64,000 bases of DNA from Archilochus colubris (Eukaryota; Chordata; Aves; Apodiformes; Trochilidae): the NCBI GenBank assembly GCA_023079485.1, contig CM041115.1, positions 47,210,156 to 47,274,155 on the forward strand, written 5' to 3'. A program made the translations under genes and the position numbers. The notes beneath the pieces were generated by a model that was not told the origin of the DNA, searched no databases, and worked only from the letters and a program-made list of their open reading frames with translations. Numbering within the stretch: position 1 is the stretch's first letter; every line of letters begins with the position of its first letter. Shown piece after piece: positions 40,501 to 55,200 of the stretch.

Positions 40501-43500
40501 TGCATATATTAAATGCTAATGACGCTGTGATGTCCTGTTCTTTTCTTGTAAATCGCTACAGGATTAAAAATTACAGGAGTCCACTTCTCAGGGCTGCTCA
40601 GAAACCAGGACTAATAAATATCAAGTGTTCCTTTGGTTGAAGGAAGCTAAGCACGTCGTTCAGAAGGGCAATCTGAACTTGCATGTCTTTGTGGTTTATT
40701 CTGAAAAGGAGAGACTTTAGAGCATCTGATACGTAAATCATTAGTGGAGAAACATGCTTTTCCAAGGAAATGAGAGTTAAGAAGTTTGTTGTCAGCTACA
40801 GTATTTCCTTATATTTGTAATGCAACCTTTTAAATATCAGAAATGTTAAAATATTCTAGCAGGATTGAATTTTCCTAGCTTGTTATATGCATGCTTGTTC
40901 TTCTCTTAGAAGCTGAAGGAAAAAGCAATGCTTTTTGCTCAAAAGGGCTGGTACATGATTTTTTTCTACCAAGGTATGTTAGCTGTTTTACTTCTTTAAT
41001 GATGATGGCTCTAACAGTAGCAGGCACTGCCTAGATAATGTACTTCTGTGTAGTGACAGAAGTGTAGCTACAAGGCCACCAGTTCAGTCTTAATTAGCCA
41101 TTGGAATAAAACCAAAGTTGCATCTATTAAAAATGTTTATTTAGATGAGTTGTAGCCTTACTGGGAAGGTTTCATGTAATTTATTTTATTTATTACTTAC
41201 ACTTTTGCTTCAGTAGTACCCAAGGGCTTTGTTTCAAGGTTACCTGTGATGTGCTTTCCATCTGTAATAATTTCCAGTCCAAGGGAGACATTTGAAAGGT
41301 TGGGACTGAAAGTTACGCTTGAATCAGTCTGCTTGGCTTGTGCTGCATTCACTCTTCATTTCTTTATTCTTCAAGTATTTGTCCATGCTTGGCAAAAAGT
41401 AATAAAGTAGATGAAGTATTTCATGCTTATTTCTGAGATACAGTCTTTGGTAGAGGTGATTTTATTTTCTGCCCAAGAATATCCCCATTCATTCATTTAA
41501 CAGCTTTGCACATCTCTTGTCGAAACAATTTTCATTTTTAGGTTGTTTATTTGTTTGTGCTAGTGCTTTTTTGTTTGTTTTAAAAAGAACTTTATTTACT
41601 TGATTTCTTATTATTTAGTTCAGAATGTTCAGTAACTTTCTACATGGCTTCTTTAGAGTATATTTTATATTTTGCATTCATGTAAACTGGAAGTTTTTTG
41701 CAAATAGGTGTATGTGAGTTGTCCTGTCTAAGGTCCACAACAGGAACTGCTCATTAGTTCATGGGTTTTGGTAGAGGAAGCTGCTTACAACACTAAGCTT
41801 GATTCCATCTCACTATCAATGAAGGTGGTTATAAGGGACCTTTTTTTGTAGCTTTCTTACTAGGAAAACATCCGTCTTGCTTATTTTTGTCCAGTTTATT
41901 TGTCTTGGCTTATGAGTTTTTTGGTATGTATTACGGTGGGTTGGTGGCCCATGAAAGTTTTCTGACAAGCATGTGTTTTGAAGTAACTGAAATTGCCTCT
42001 TTTTGAATCTTAAACCACTGAATTACGGTTTTACTGAAGATGTGTTAAAGCTGGATACTTTGTATTTGACTTACCCGGATCTTATGGACAAAAAGTGTTC
42101 TTGGAGTTTCATATTATTCACAATCATCTTCTACATGGATTTGACTAATGACTATTTTATGGAAGAAATTTTTCCATCTCACACTTGACCTGAGTACTCC
42201 AAACTTAGGTAGTATTTGATAGTGAGTAATTTTTAAAGTTTTCATAAGAATAATAAAAAACCACACTAATATTTGAAAGCAAGGTTTTTTTGTTTTTTTC
42301 TTCTCTTATATTTTTGGTATAGTGCTAACTTCAGAGGCATTTCTCTTTTGAACATCGAGTGATCTGTACTGCAGCACACTTAATTTTAGCCAAAACTCTG
42401 AGAAGTGGTCCGTTGTAGTCAAAACTGTATGAAGTCTGGATTAACTAACTGGATTAACTGTTAATTGTTCCTTGTGCTTTCATCGCTTTCACCAAACTCC
42501 TATTAACATCTTGAGTTCCTCACTGAAATTTATGTAATACTGATCTTCTTCTGCTGTAGCCTATATAACAGGATTCTTGAAGCTATCACTTTATTCATCT
42601 CTGCATTTGTACATTAAGTTAGCAGCTATAATTTTATTTTGCTCTTGCTAATGTAAGAATAGAAGATTTTAAATGAGGGAAACTCTGAAATGTTTTAACT
42701 GGCAAAATAGGAAGTTTATTTTGGGATCATACTACAATAATTGAGGCATCAGATTTTGTTGAAAAGTCATTGGAGGCTTTTATGAGTTTTACAGAAATTA
42801 AAGAGACTGTTTAATTTAGATCCTTGTTTTAGCCATCTTAAAAATAATATTTCAAAAGTCATATAGAAAGTGTTCTTTAATAATTGTGGTTTTATTTCCA
42901 ACAATATAATTTTTTTAGACACTATGGAGATTTACTCAGGGCAAGTGGGATTTAGGAGATTGGCTTTTAAATAAGTAATATATGCCTTGATTTAGCTTTT
43001 GAGGTCTGGGGGAAGTAGGCAGTTGTATATCTTAGTAACTTCTTTGTCTCTTACTATTAGCATGAGCAAAGATATCAAAGATTTAAGAATTTGATTTTCT
43101 TTATGAGGACTGGTATGCAATTTACATGAATCAAATAATAATTCATTAATATGTTCTTTTATTATGTAAATAAGTTCTTTTTCATACTGGTGTCATTTTC
43201 CAGTCCTAATATTTCTTCACAACACGTTAGCACGATCTGTAAAAGGCAAGCAGTCAACATTCTTTGCAATGTTAATAAGCAGCATAATTGCAGTGTCCAC
43301 TGAACTGATTATTCTTGTAAATAGTTTATAAATACTTTGTCTCTTTTAAATGTATTATTTTATTACATAAAAATAATAATATGTAGGCAGGTTTTCACAC
43401 AACACACTCTTTATGTTGCTGGAACTGGAGGATTTTTATTGAAGACAGGCTGAAGGTGTGGTGTAGGATCAAATAGAAGACATTTCCTTGAGGCTAGTTC

Positions 43501-46500
43501 AGTAAACTGTTCTAAAATATGCTAAATTTGAATAAAGGTAGAGGTACTTGAAACTCAGTTGTTTGATTTTACTGCTGTTTCAGTGTCTTGGTACTTTCAT
43601 ATACTATATAATCCTGTCTGGCTGGTTCAGTTGAGTACATGTTTTGTCGTCTATAAGAGCCTCATTGGGGCTTTATTAGTGGTCTTTTTCCACTTGTAAA
43701 CATCCCAGGTTGCTACAAAGCTTCCTACACAGTAGTGTTATTCTCTGTTTTCTCTGCTTTTTGTTTTGCCATAACTGTTGGTGCCCAAGTCTTCTGCTTT
43801 ACTTCTAGAAGCCCTTCCAGTAGCAACTGGAAAGTTACCTCCTCCACTTATGGATGACTCGCCTGCTCCCTTCCCACCTTTCCCAAATCACAGGAATAAT
43901 AGGATGGTATTTTACTGTCAGCTGCTTTTACAGATTTCTCAGATTTAACACCCTAAGTACTCATATGATGTTAGAAGAGATTTTTCGTGTTCTGTTAGAG
44001 GAAGCTGCTCAAGTATTGCAGCAGCTTCTTGAGGTGACAGCATGCCAAAAATATGTCACTCTTTGCCTAGTTCTGAGTTAGCGTTTCATTAGACTCTAAA
44101 CCTTTACCTACTTTTTACAAGTAGTTTTAGCAAAAAATTTGCTAAATGCTTTCCCTAGGTCAGGTTTCCATTAAAACAGTTACTGATTGTCTTTACCAGT
44201 TTCTACACTGCTTTTTTTTTTCCCCACATTTTGCATAGTGTTTCAGGCTGCAATCCTCCTACATTTTCATTTAAATATTTCTATTCTTGTTTTGTCTGTG
44301 GCAGATGACCCATTAGTTTTATTGCTTGTTTTATTGTAGCTTTTGAGATTAACTTCTCTATGATAAATATTTTACTTTTTTTTTCAGGCCTGCTAATCTG
44401 AAACCATGATAATCTTCAGGTTCTCTTCATCTTAAACAGCTGAACTTTGGATCAGTTACTATTCATATTTTCCTTCTGTACTCCTTTAGGCTCTGGTGAG
44501 TAACTAATGTCATGTCCTATTTTCTTCTTTATCCTAACTGATGTATTATTTGATATTTATACGCTTACCATCTATTGATAGCAATGTATTATGTTCCACA
44601 CAAGAAGCTGGAAATGCGTGAGATGCATGAAGAAAATGCATCAGGAGGCCACCTTTTCAGAGACTTTTTTAAAACAATCACTTTTTTTATCATTGGTATC
44701 ATCATGGTAAATTCTTCTTACTGGATATGTAATAGTATTATAACAAAGGCTTTTGACTGATGTAAATTAGTAATTAAAGCATCTGCTATAAAACTGAGCC
44801 TTTAAGAGTGAACTTAAAAGAGAGGAGGAAAGATTTGTGGAGTCTAGGGATAAACACACAGGAATATCGAACAGCTAAAAATTGTTGCAGAGAATAGAGC
44901 TAGAAATGGTAGCTATCTTGTGTTCATTCTGTCTTCTTTAAAGCTAAAAGTGATAAAAGAACCAGAAGGAGTAATGGAGGGATGTTTAGGAAAGTATTTA
45001 CTGGGAATTGTGCCAGTTACTTACCCAGAGATTTCCAGTAACACTAGAATTATTGTGGAGCTAATTGATATGAAGTTGCTTATAAGCCTGAGATTAAACT
45101 TTGGATGTTGTATAGGATGCAATGCTTTTTCCTTTGATGGAAGTATAGGAAACCTGCTCTGGTGAATGTGTACGTTAAGAGATTGTTCTCCTGTAAAGGA
45201 AAAAATGATGAAAATACTTCTCATTGTGAGCTGTATTTGATAGGTATCCATTTGATAGGTATTTATAAGAGTGATGAAGCCACTCCCATTCCTACTTGCC
45301 CTTAGAGTATCTCAAGTGCTACTGAAGGGTCAAGAGAAGAGTTCTTTGAAATACAACAAACCAGAGATAAATACAGCACTACTTACCTGATCATGTATCT
45401 TCAGAAAACATAATAAAGAATCTCAGTTAATAAAATATTATTGAAATCGGGTTATTTTTTTTAGTGAGGACTCTTTTTTCAAAGATGACCTTCTCTAACA
45501 CATTTACTTTGCTTAAATTTATTTAATTTGTGATTTTGTTCGTAGAGGTGCTGTCTCCCTGGCAGCATGTGCTTCATTCAAACAGGAAGGGCTCCTGTTA
45601 TAGGGAGCAGGATGAAGGGGAAGTTTAGGAGTGAATGTGCTTCTTCCATGAGAGTAAAACTTAAGTGATTTGTGAGTCAGCAACTTTAAGTAGGAAGTAA
45701 TTTCTGTATGCTTTTCCAGTAATAAATACATGTTAAGTAATTTATGCCACACAAGTGTCACACTTGGATTCTGTTTGCTTTAGTCTGGCAAAATCAGACC
45801 ACAAGTTTGTGCTTCAGATGATAACTTTGGCTTTCTTAAGTTTCTTTAAGATCAGTGTAATTACTGGACAATTTACCATCTAATTAAAGCCTATGGTGGG
45901 ATTCATGTATTTGTTTTTATAAGCAACAAGGGAAGATACCAGAAGTACCTCTGTGTATAAGAAATTACTGGTAGTGGTAATTGGCTGGTAAAGGCTAGGT
46001 AAGTTCTATCAGTGTGATGCCATGGCTCTATAAATTAATGGTAAAAAGAAGAATGAATGAGTTTTACCCTGAATTAAACAATAGTTTATTCAAAACCTTT
46101 AATGGAAGCCATGTATTTCTAAAAAAAAGAGCTTTAATGCAAACAAAAATTTTTGAATGTGAGCTAGAGTCACTGTGGAGGATTCTATGGCTTGTCTTAA
46201 GCAAGCATGAGGACTAAATAAATTATGGTCATGTGCCCTTTAAAAAAACAATCAGTGTCTTTTAATTTAATAATCTGGTGGGCAGTTTTTTCTTTAAGGT
46301 AGTATTGTTTCATCTGACAGGATGATATACAGGCACAAATCTCATGCGCATATCTAAGGTACAAGCCTTTACCTGAAGTTGGTGATACTCAGTTATTCCT
46401 GTAAGGGGTCTTTTAAAAGTGTATGTTTTTCAGTTAATAAAAAATAAAATCTTGATATTTCCAGACACTGTGATAGAGTTTCATGTGGCTTTATATGGGT

Positions 46501-46604
46501 AGTGTGGCAAGTCAGCCACTTAAAAGAAAAACAAGCCTTTGTATTTGTGATAAGTATGATTTCTCTGAAAAAGTATAGAATGCTTATTCAATAAATACAG
46601 TAAA

Positions 46605-46715
46605 TCATAGATTCATGGGATGGTGTGAGTTGGAAGGGATCTGAAATATCATCTAGTTCTAAGAACCCTGCATGGGCAGGGACATCTCCCACTAGACCAT
46701 GTTGCCCAAAATGAA
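46605..46715 (-). mobile_element. CR1 LINE 3'-end fragment, inverted
   Basis: Begins ATCATAGATTCATGGGATGG and continues GAGTTGGAAGGGATCTGA to GGGCAGGGACATCTCCCACT, the reverse complement of a CR1 tail. It lies 85 bp before the acceptor of POLK coding exon 1. Confidence 0.8.
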
Positions 46716-46839
46716 GTTCATAGTTTTTTGTTTTTTTTTTTTTCTTGTTCAGCTAGAACTTCAGAAACAAATATATATGATTTAAATTTTTTTTCTCAGG
46801 TATTAGGTCATAAAAGAGCTACTTGTTTCAAGAAATACT

Positions 46840-46977
46840 ATGGATGACATGAAAAAGGTTGGCAATAGCTCATGCAGTGATGGACTTCTACTTAGAATGG
46901 GCCTTAATGATAACAAAGCTGGAATGCAAGGTTTGGATAAAGAGAAAATCAATAAAATCATCATGGAAGCTACCAAG
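46840..46977 (+). CDS. POLK: POLK coding exon 1 (residues 1-46, N-clasp)
   Basis: The exon encodes 46 residues, including LLLRMGLNDNKAGMQGLDKE and then KINKIIMEATK, the conserved start of the kappa-specific N-clasp that encircles the primer-template. The ATG has good context (A at -3, G at +4). An in-frame TAG at 46804-46806, between the acceptor (CAG ending at 46799) and the ATG, rules out an upstream in-frame start within this exon. A second in-frame ATG three codons later is a possible alternative. The donor is AAG|GTTGGT. About 40 nt of 5' UTR share the exon. Confidence 0.95.
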
Positions 46978-49091
46978 GTTGGTATGATTACTTTTTTACT
47001 GCTGCTGTATCTGTTGTCTAGTATCAATAATGGCCCTCTTATTCCCCCAAATTTTATCACTCATGATGGCCAGCTTCTAAGAAGAAATGCATGTGTGGGG
47101 AGGAAGAGGAGAGATCATAGGGCACTGTTGAATTAATTGACAGGGACATGGAGGAGTACAGGTGAGTACCTTAGGTGCTCCCTTTTTGCCTGAAGCAGCA
47201 AAGAAATATCACAGCATTGTCTAGAGGTAATTGTGTTTTCAGCTTCCTAAGGCCTCTTTTTCTCCCCTTTTCCATTCTTTTTGCTCACATCAACATGAAT
47301 CAGCCAAGCAGATCTACTGGTGTTGATCACTTTCCTGTAACTGATGAATTTGATGTAATCAGCTTTTTCTGGTATTTTCACTGGGATTTCTTTGTGCTTA
47401 CTGCCTACCTTGACTATCTTCCCAGTATTCAAGTGGCCAGTACTTGTATCCAAAGATACACAGGACCCCTCAGATCTACAAAGCATTGAAATATTCCTGC
47501 TCTTACTTGTTACTAGAGAGTCTTCTCTGCATTTGAGCAACTCTGTTTTTTCTTACATTTCCTTGCACAACTGTGTATTTCATTTGGTGTTGCTGTGGCC
47601 CTATCTCATGTACTTGATTTTTGCTCATGCATTCTGTGTTGACTGCTATTGCTTTGTGGTAAACCACAGGGGTGGGACAGCTCTTACTTGACAAATTTAT
47701 TTTTGCTTGCATTTTCACTTTGATTATACTTTATATGTTATCAGGCCCCTTGTTGATTTATGACTGTTTCATTTCTTGGTGTGGAACAAAAGGAACTTTA
47801 AAATGGGCTTTCAAAACTAATAAACCAACATTTATATACTAGAATATATTTCTGCCAAAAAAGTAAAATAATGTAAATAGCAGATAGAGCTTGAGAAATC
47901 AGTGTTCTTTTTCTTAAGCTTTTCTTTAGTCTTCAAAATTATACCTACAAACACTATCTACAATTGTATTACAACAATTTTTTTTAGCATATGAACTGTG
48001 AAATACTGCAAGAGATTTAAAAACTCCCACAGCTTAATAGCAATTCTGAAGTATTGGGTTGCTTCCCCCACCAGTGTTTTGATTCTTATGTCTTTTAATG
48101 AGTTTCAACAGGTCATGTTTGATTGTAGAGGGGAGAAAAAAAGAAATGCATGTCTGGTAATGAAAGAAGACACACCCTGAGTTCTTCTAGCTAGCAATGT
48201 CTTCTAAGCAACAAGACATGATGCATTACAGTCTTGCATTCATACTTTTTATCATTATTGTAAAAGTGGATATTTTTGCTTTCTACATAAATGCTTGATT
48301 CTTATTTGACTACAGCTGAATTCTTGGCATCAGTGATTGTTTGGCAGTTGGAGGCTTTGATCTAAGGTGTCCACTTTTGCAGGTTTTATCAGATGGTTCA
48401 TTAAAGGCATTACCTCTTCTTGCAAATGTTATCTCTCTTGTAAGCCAAGCAGATGTTGCAAGAAAAACATTTCCTGGTTCTGAGTTTTCCTCTTCTCTAT
48501 GTCGTTGTATGCCCTCTTTGTTATGAATCAGAAAATGTATCATATAATTTCCCTTTCTACAAGATTATTGTCTTTTTATGCTTTCATTATGTCTCCTTTT
48601 ATTCATTCCTGTTCTTGAATGAGCAATTACATGCTTGAGAGGAAGAGGGCTTTTCAATACCCATCTGCTTTTCATCATCCTCTTCCAAAAAGCTTCTAAT
48701 TCTGCAGTGTTCTTCAAGATAAAATGGTCAATGAATACTCAGTGTTATAAGTGGATTTGACTTTTACAATGTCATTATTTATCTCCATGTAGATTAAATG
48801 TCTAAATCAAATTCTTCTAGAGTTTTATACTTCGTATGTTGGAGGTATCGTAAAAAATAAGATAACTTTTACCTGCTTTATACTGGTCTGAGTTTATGGA
48901 TCTGACAAAAAGAGCAACGTTTGTGACATTTGAGGAGAGAGATGTAAAGCACAATGGGTCTCTTATGTATCATCTATATGAAAATCCAATGCATTAGAAA
49001 TTATTACTGTAATTTATGTTTTCTGTATTTACAGATGAAATGTGTTTGTTTATAGAAAAGCAAAAAAAAACCAACTTCAATTTTCTTCCAG
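46978..49091 (+). other. POLK: POLK intron between coding exons 1 and 2
   Basis: 2.1 kb of AT-rich sequence bounded by GTTGGT and CTTCCAG. No repeat family or extra exon recognised; open frames at 47175-47691 on both strands show no domain. Confidence 0.85.
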
Positions 49092-49211
49092 GGTTCTAGA
49101 TTTTATGAAAATGAGCTAAAGAAAGATCAACAAGTTAACCAACGTATTGAAAAAATGATGCAGCTAAAGGAGAAAATTACAACACAACAGCTCTTGAAAG
49201 CACAGCTGCAG
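49092..49211 (+). CDS. POLK: POLK coding exon 2 (residues 47-86, N-clasp)
   Basis: This is a 40-codon, phase-0 exon beginning GSRFYENELKKDQQVNQRIE and ending LKAQLQ. The acceptor is CTTCCAG|GGT and the donor CAG|GTACTA. It continues the long charged helix of the N-clasp, which is unique to polymerase kappa among the Y-family and explains why kappa can extend mismatched primers. The sequence is rich in Lys, Gln and Glu, with no apparent disruption. It is too short and open-ended to be noticed as a reading frame on its own. Confidence 0.95.
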
Positions 49212-52200
49212 GTACTAATCTTCTAAAGACTTCTTGGAGCAAATGGCGAAAAATAAATATTTTGGTGTGTTCTAGTTGTGTTAAATTCTGATGATAGGCA
49301 CAGTGTTAAATACTGTTTTGATGCTAGGTATGCAAGTAAGAGTGCACAGTGTTTTGATAATGTAATCCTAGTAAAAACCTGCTACAAGACTAGATTGGAA
49401 AATATGGCCAAAATATTCTCTAAATCAGTAAAATGAAGGAAAGAAATTTCTGTTCTTTTAAGCCTGATCAGTTTAAAGGGATGAGATTATTGTTTTGTTA
49501 GATACCTTGTCAATAAGTATCATATCAGCCCACAGTTTACTTGATGTTTTTTATAATATATGTGTGTTTATGCTCAATTGACTGCAATGGGATGAAGAGG
49601 ATCACAGTCGTCAACTTTTCTGGATAGAATTTATGCCATAAGGCATATGTTAATTAATGAAAAAAAATCGTCATGGGAAACAGTCACAAGAAATACAAGT
49701 GTCCTGAACAAAAAAGGCAAAGAGGCTACTTCTCTTCTGAAATGCTAGTGACAGATAATAGTAACCAAAGTATTGCTGTGTATGAAAGGTTGTTTAAAAA
49801 AAAACAACCAGCATCAAGGTTGCACACTTAACAATTGTGGGTTCAACAGAATTAAAGTTGTTTGTTGAGGCTTAATTCCTTTAATTTTTAATTTGTACTC
49901 TGATTCAGTCTTTAATTACATGATTGCTTGCTGTTTTTCCCTAACATAATTCCTGCTTCACTGTCTTCACTGGGTGGGCAATTATTCAATATTTACTGTT
50001 GTCCTCATTGTTGTGGTGACCCCAAGCTTTATTTGTTGTACACTAGTCTAATCCAGCTATGAATGCACAATTACTGACGTCCTCATAGGCTTTTCTGTGT
50101 TGTACACCACATAGTGTGCATTCTTTAAATTATTTTTGCAGTACTGCTGCAAAGTTGAGTGACATTTGTTGTTTTGTAGATGAGGAGCTGAAGCACATGA
50201 AGATTAAACACATCCATTAATTTTGAAGGCCGTTGGGAGGATTATAGGTCCTGAGCTTTGGTGTTCAATCTTCTTTTGTTCATTGCAGATTTGGGGATTA
50301 CTTCTGTAAATTAGATGCCAGTGTCTCACATTTGTTCTCAGAAATCTTGCAATTACTGAGAACAGCTGAAAATTTTGTTATAAGCCTGTATGCCTCAGCT
50401 TTTTTCAGCTAATCTTTAGAATGGATCAGTCATGTCTCTGCTTGTTGTTTTTTTCTTTAAGTTTTCTGGGGTAGCTCTAAAGTCACTTAATTATGAAAAA
50501 ACACTTCCATTTCCATCCATTCTTTAACACAGACCTTTTAATTTTACTTTTAATTTTAATTTTTGTCTTTCTTACAAAACAAATTACATGAGTGACAGAG
50601 ATCCTGTGTATGGCTATATAATTCAAGAATATGTGATGCATATAGTGAAAGCCACTAAATTTTAATTGCTTTGACTACTCGTACCGTCTCTTTCTGAACT
50701 TGTTTTTTTTATCTTACATGTTAACTTTCTTTTAAGGTTTGGTATGATTGCTTTCAATAGCAGCAAAAAGAAGCTTAAAACAGAGAGAGATTCATTCACA
50801 TGGATCTTATTGGCACCCAAGTTTTAAACCCTGTGTTTGAATTCTGTATGCCACCTACGCAAATAGTTGTCTTTATTTCCAATGAAGTGACTGTTAAGTC
50901 AGCCACTGTACTGCTTGAGAACTGCCATTAGAGGGAGATGGCATGCACACTATTTTTGCTAATCTTACGTCTTTGCTACTATAAAAAAATCTCAAAATCT
51001 TGGATTTTAATTCCGTTCTCTGTATACTGACAAGCTCTGCTTCATTATTGTTTTTGCTCTCCTATCCTGACCACAAATTCTGGCCCTTCTGCTCTCTCCT
51101 TTTTTTTCATTTATCCTGTCCTGAATTCTCCTTTTCTTGTCTCACATCTCCAGATAACTGTCAGTCTTCTTTCCAAACCAGTTCTTGTGTTTGCCCTCAG
51201 AGTTCCCATTGAAGTCCTCAGACTCCTGGTCCCACTAGTCTTTATCTGTCTATGTCTAATGACATATGTCTGTGACTTCTAAATGCCTCTCCCTGTCACT
51301 TTCCTGCCACCTATCCTTCCCCAGGCCATTACCTCAAACATCTAACTTTGCAAGTGTTGTTTGTCCTATTTTGTTTTCTTAATATGTGGTGGTTTGGGCT
51401 TAATCAGCTTCTTTAGGTTTTCAGACGTGGATATAGTCAGCTCTCATTATCTTCTTTCCTTCTTCATTGTTTTTGTCTACCTAGTTCTTTAAATCTTCTT
51501 TTAAGTACTGCATTCTGATATACCATGAGATAACTTGTTTCCTAAAATTTTTAACTGAAGAGTGCTCTAGAATTATAAAAGTACCCTTGTATCTATTTCT
51601 GTGAATGCTGCAAGTTCTCATTGCAAATCAAGCTGTGTTTGTAGGATGTTTAGAGGCTCAGCTACAGCTTCCTAAACTGGCAGTTGATGGAAGTGCTGTA
51701 ATGGAAAAACAAACAAATAAATAAATCCCCATTTACTGGATTTTTTTTTACAAAATCCCAGTAATATAAGCAATATAAAATGTGGAATCTGCAACATAAC
51801 ACTATCTTTCTCACCCCTATAGCATATGTGTATGCCAAGGAATTTGTAAAGCTATTTCTTATATCCTTACAGTTTCCTTTGGAAAGCTGCCTTTACAAAA
51901 GGGCGCTTATTACCACTGATTTTGTGGATACCAGAGATTAGAAAGTACATATAAATCTTCTTAAAACTGCCCTTTCCCTGTGCAAATACTTCTTTGTATT
52001 TTATTGTTTGTTTTTTTTAATACTTTGAAATGGGAGAGTAGTTTGAAGTTTTCCCAGTGAATGTTAATGTTGTCTTTAAAGGAAAATTATATGCTGTACA
52101 GTATCATGTCATTCTTAATTTTTGAAAACCTTTCTGTAATAGAGTTAGATTATCCTAACAACCTACAGCTTGAAATTCAGCAGTAGCTAATATAATGCTC

Positions 52201-55200
52201 TAAAAATATCCAGCTGCTACCAGATTTGCAAACTGCTGCTTGCTTTGAAGTCATGCAATCATCATAGTTGGAAAGGACCTTTCAAGTCCAAACAGCAGCC
52301 CTACACCACCTTCACCACTAAATCATCTCCTGAAGCTCCACATCTACTCATTTTTTGACTAAACCCAGGGGAGGCAACTCCACCACCTTCCTGGGCAACC
52401 TGTTCCAATGCTTCACCACTCTTTCAGTGAAGAAGATTTTCTTATATCTAATCTGAACCTCCCCTGGCACAACTTGAACCCATTTCTTCTTGTCCTATTG
52501 CTGATCACTGGAGAAAAGGCCAACACCTGCCTTATTAAAACCTCCTTTCAGGCAACTGTAGAGAGCAATGAGGACTCCTCTCCTCAGCTTCCTCTTCTCC
52601 ATGCTGAACAGCCCCATCTCCTTCAGCTTCCCATCATAAGACTTGTTCTCCAGACCCCTCATCAGCCTGGTTGCCCTTCTCTGCACCCTCTCCAGCACCT
52701 CAGTGTCCTTCCCACACTGTGGTGCCCAAAACTGCACACAGTACTTGAGCTGCAGCCTCACCAAGGCTGAGCTTACAAAGGTAAGATCACCTCCCTGGCC
52801 CTGCTGCTTGCACAATTACTGATACAGGCCAGGATGCTGTTTGCCTTCTTGGCCACACTTTTGGCTCATGCTCAGCTGTCAGTCATCACCTTCTGGTCCC
52901 TCTCTGCTGGGCAGCTTTCCAGCCACTCCTCCCCAAGCCTGTAGGGCTGCTGGGGGTTGTTGTGGTCCAAGTGCAGGACTCAACATCTGACACTGTTGAA
53001 ACTGACACAGTTGGCCTCAGCCCATTGATCAAGCCTGTGGAGATCCCTTTGCAGAGCCTCCCTGCCCTCAGGCAGATGGATGCTTCCACCCAGGTTGCTG
53101 CTGTCCGGAAACTTAGTGAGGGTGCACTCTGTCCCCTCATCCAAATCATCAGAAAAGTTGTTAAACAGGAGAGCCCCAGCACTGAGCCCTGGGAGACACC
53201 ACCTGTGGCTGGGTGCCAGCTGGATTTAACTCCATTGGGCACACCTCTTTGGATCTGGCCAGAGTTTTTTTCCAGTGAAGGGTGTGCACATCCAAGCCAT
53301 GAGCAGCCAACTTCTCCAGGAGAATGCTGTGGGAAAATGTGTCAAAGGCCTTGCTAAAGTCAAGGTAGAGAACATCCACAGCCCTTCCCTTGTCCAGTAA
53401 GCAGGTCACCCTATCATAAGAGATCAGGTTCTTTTTTTATCCATGTAGGTTTTATCCTAGATATTGATTCTGTACATAGTTACTGTCTTAAAATGCTGTC
53501 TCTGTTTGTTCATCTTGTCAGGTGGTTTTACTAATAAAAAAGAGATATTTGAATATTTTTTTCTGTCTTAACGTTGACAAAATTACTCCTTAAATTGACT
53601 TAAAGTCAGTACAAGGAAAGTTAAATTTTAACTATAATTTGAACTTCTTAGTGTGTTTTATATCTATCTTAGAAATAGAAAAACACCATTAGAGTATCTC
53701 TTTCTTTTCAAGGAAAAATAGAAAACTGCTTCTAAACACTTTTCAAGCTTGCTTGCCTCTAAGGAGAAGCTCTGTAACTTTACTTATCTTACTAAGGAAA
53801 TGTTTGGAGGTGTCCAGAGTTTTGCAAGTATATCTCTGTGTGTGCTTTTTTTTGGCATATGACTTGTGCGAGTTGGTTTTGTGGAAGTTATTTTTTTGTA
53901 TTTCTAATTAGTTTAATGTAATACTACTGTATTCTTTTTTTGCACGTTAGCTGATCAGTTAGATACATCGCATTAGAAATAACATGCAGTAGAACAAGCA
54001 AGAAGTTTGTTATAAATGTGATAAAACAGTTGCATAACTAGAGCAATTGCCAGTTATAATTGATTTCTTTCTGAGACTAAGCTGAAAATTATCTCTGAAG
54101 TAAAATAAAGATTCTTTCAATGATAATAGTGTGATCCAAACCCTGGCTGAATTTGTAATGAAATTACTGCAGATTTCCCTCTTTTTTCTTCTTGTTATTT
54201 GAATGACTTTCCCATTTTGCTTTTAATTTGTCTAAGCCAGTTTCCTAGGCCTTAGGGAACAAACTGAGTTCTTCTGTATGGAATAGCCTAGTTTGAGGCC
54301 CTGTTCTAGCCTTTTATCCCTCAATCAACTTGGAACAAAATGAAGAAAAGACTGTGTAAATCATTACTCAGCAGTTTAGTTAGAACATTGATGGCGACTT
54401 GCCATGGTTTAAGTGTCTTCAGCTCTGAAGATGGGTTGTTGGATAAGGTTTTTATGTTTTTTATTAAGCATCTCTATTGAGGGCAAAAAGTGAGAAACTT
54501 TCTTCAAGTAACCGTGCGGATTCCACATAAACCCTCCTTTCCTGGACCATAGACCTGCTGCAGAACAGAGACGTTTCTGTAGTAGTACCTTAGTGTCACA
54601 AATATGTGTATTTATGCTTGCTAGCAAAGTGAAACTTTTTGTTTCTTGAGCCTTATTATGCCAGTTTGTTGTTTTTTTGCCGTAGCAGCCTTTTTTTTGT
54701 GTAAGAAGAGTTTAGCATAGTCTTTATTGTGGTTAAATAATAATAATTTGATAGCTCTTTTTTATTTTAACATATTTTCTCTTGTTTCTAGAATGATGTG
54801 TGATACTGCCAACTGTCTTAAATGAGTAGCCCTTGAAATTCACCTGTCAAATAATGTGCCCATGCTTTCTTTTGACAGTCACAGTTCATGCCACATTCAC
54901 AGCTGAAAGATATTTCAGAAACAAGCACATGTTCTGCAAGTCTTTTGGTAGAAGAATACAAGCAAATTAAGCATGATTCAAGTATTTCATGGAGAGATCT
55001 CTGTGCTTGACCTCTGCCTTGCAGCACTATGAAGCTGATGCAATACTGGCCACAGCCTACTAGTAGATGATACATCCTTATCTCATGGAATAAAACACAC
55101 TTTCTGTGTCTAGGCTTTTCTTTAAAATTCACCTGGTAGTTTTGCTAAAAATTCAGCATTAACTGGGTTCCTGCAACAGATTTTGAGGAATTTTCTGAAG

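Larger units (their letters stand above)
37019..46799 (+). other. POLK: Presumed POLK intron 1
   Basis: About 9.8 kb of AT-rich sequence lies between the CpG island and the acceptor before the first coding exon. It contains a tandem C/EBP-like pair (37533-37554), simple T-rich tracts and one CR1 fragment near the 3' end (46605-46715). I see no recognisable coding exon. The 5' boundary depends on the unverified donor at 37019. Confidence 0.6.

Noticed and set aside
52408..53409. Several 80-131-codon frames on both strands
   Set aside because: All belong to an inverted, disabled CR1 element with a reverse transcriptase remnant, not host genes.
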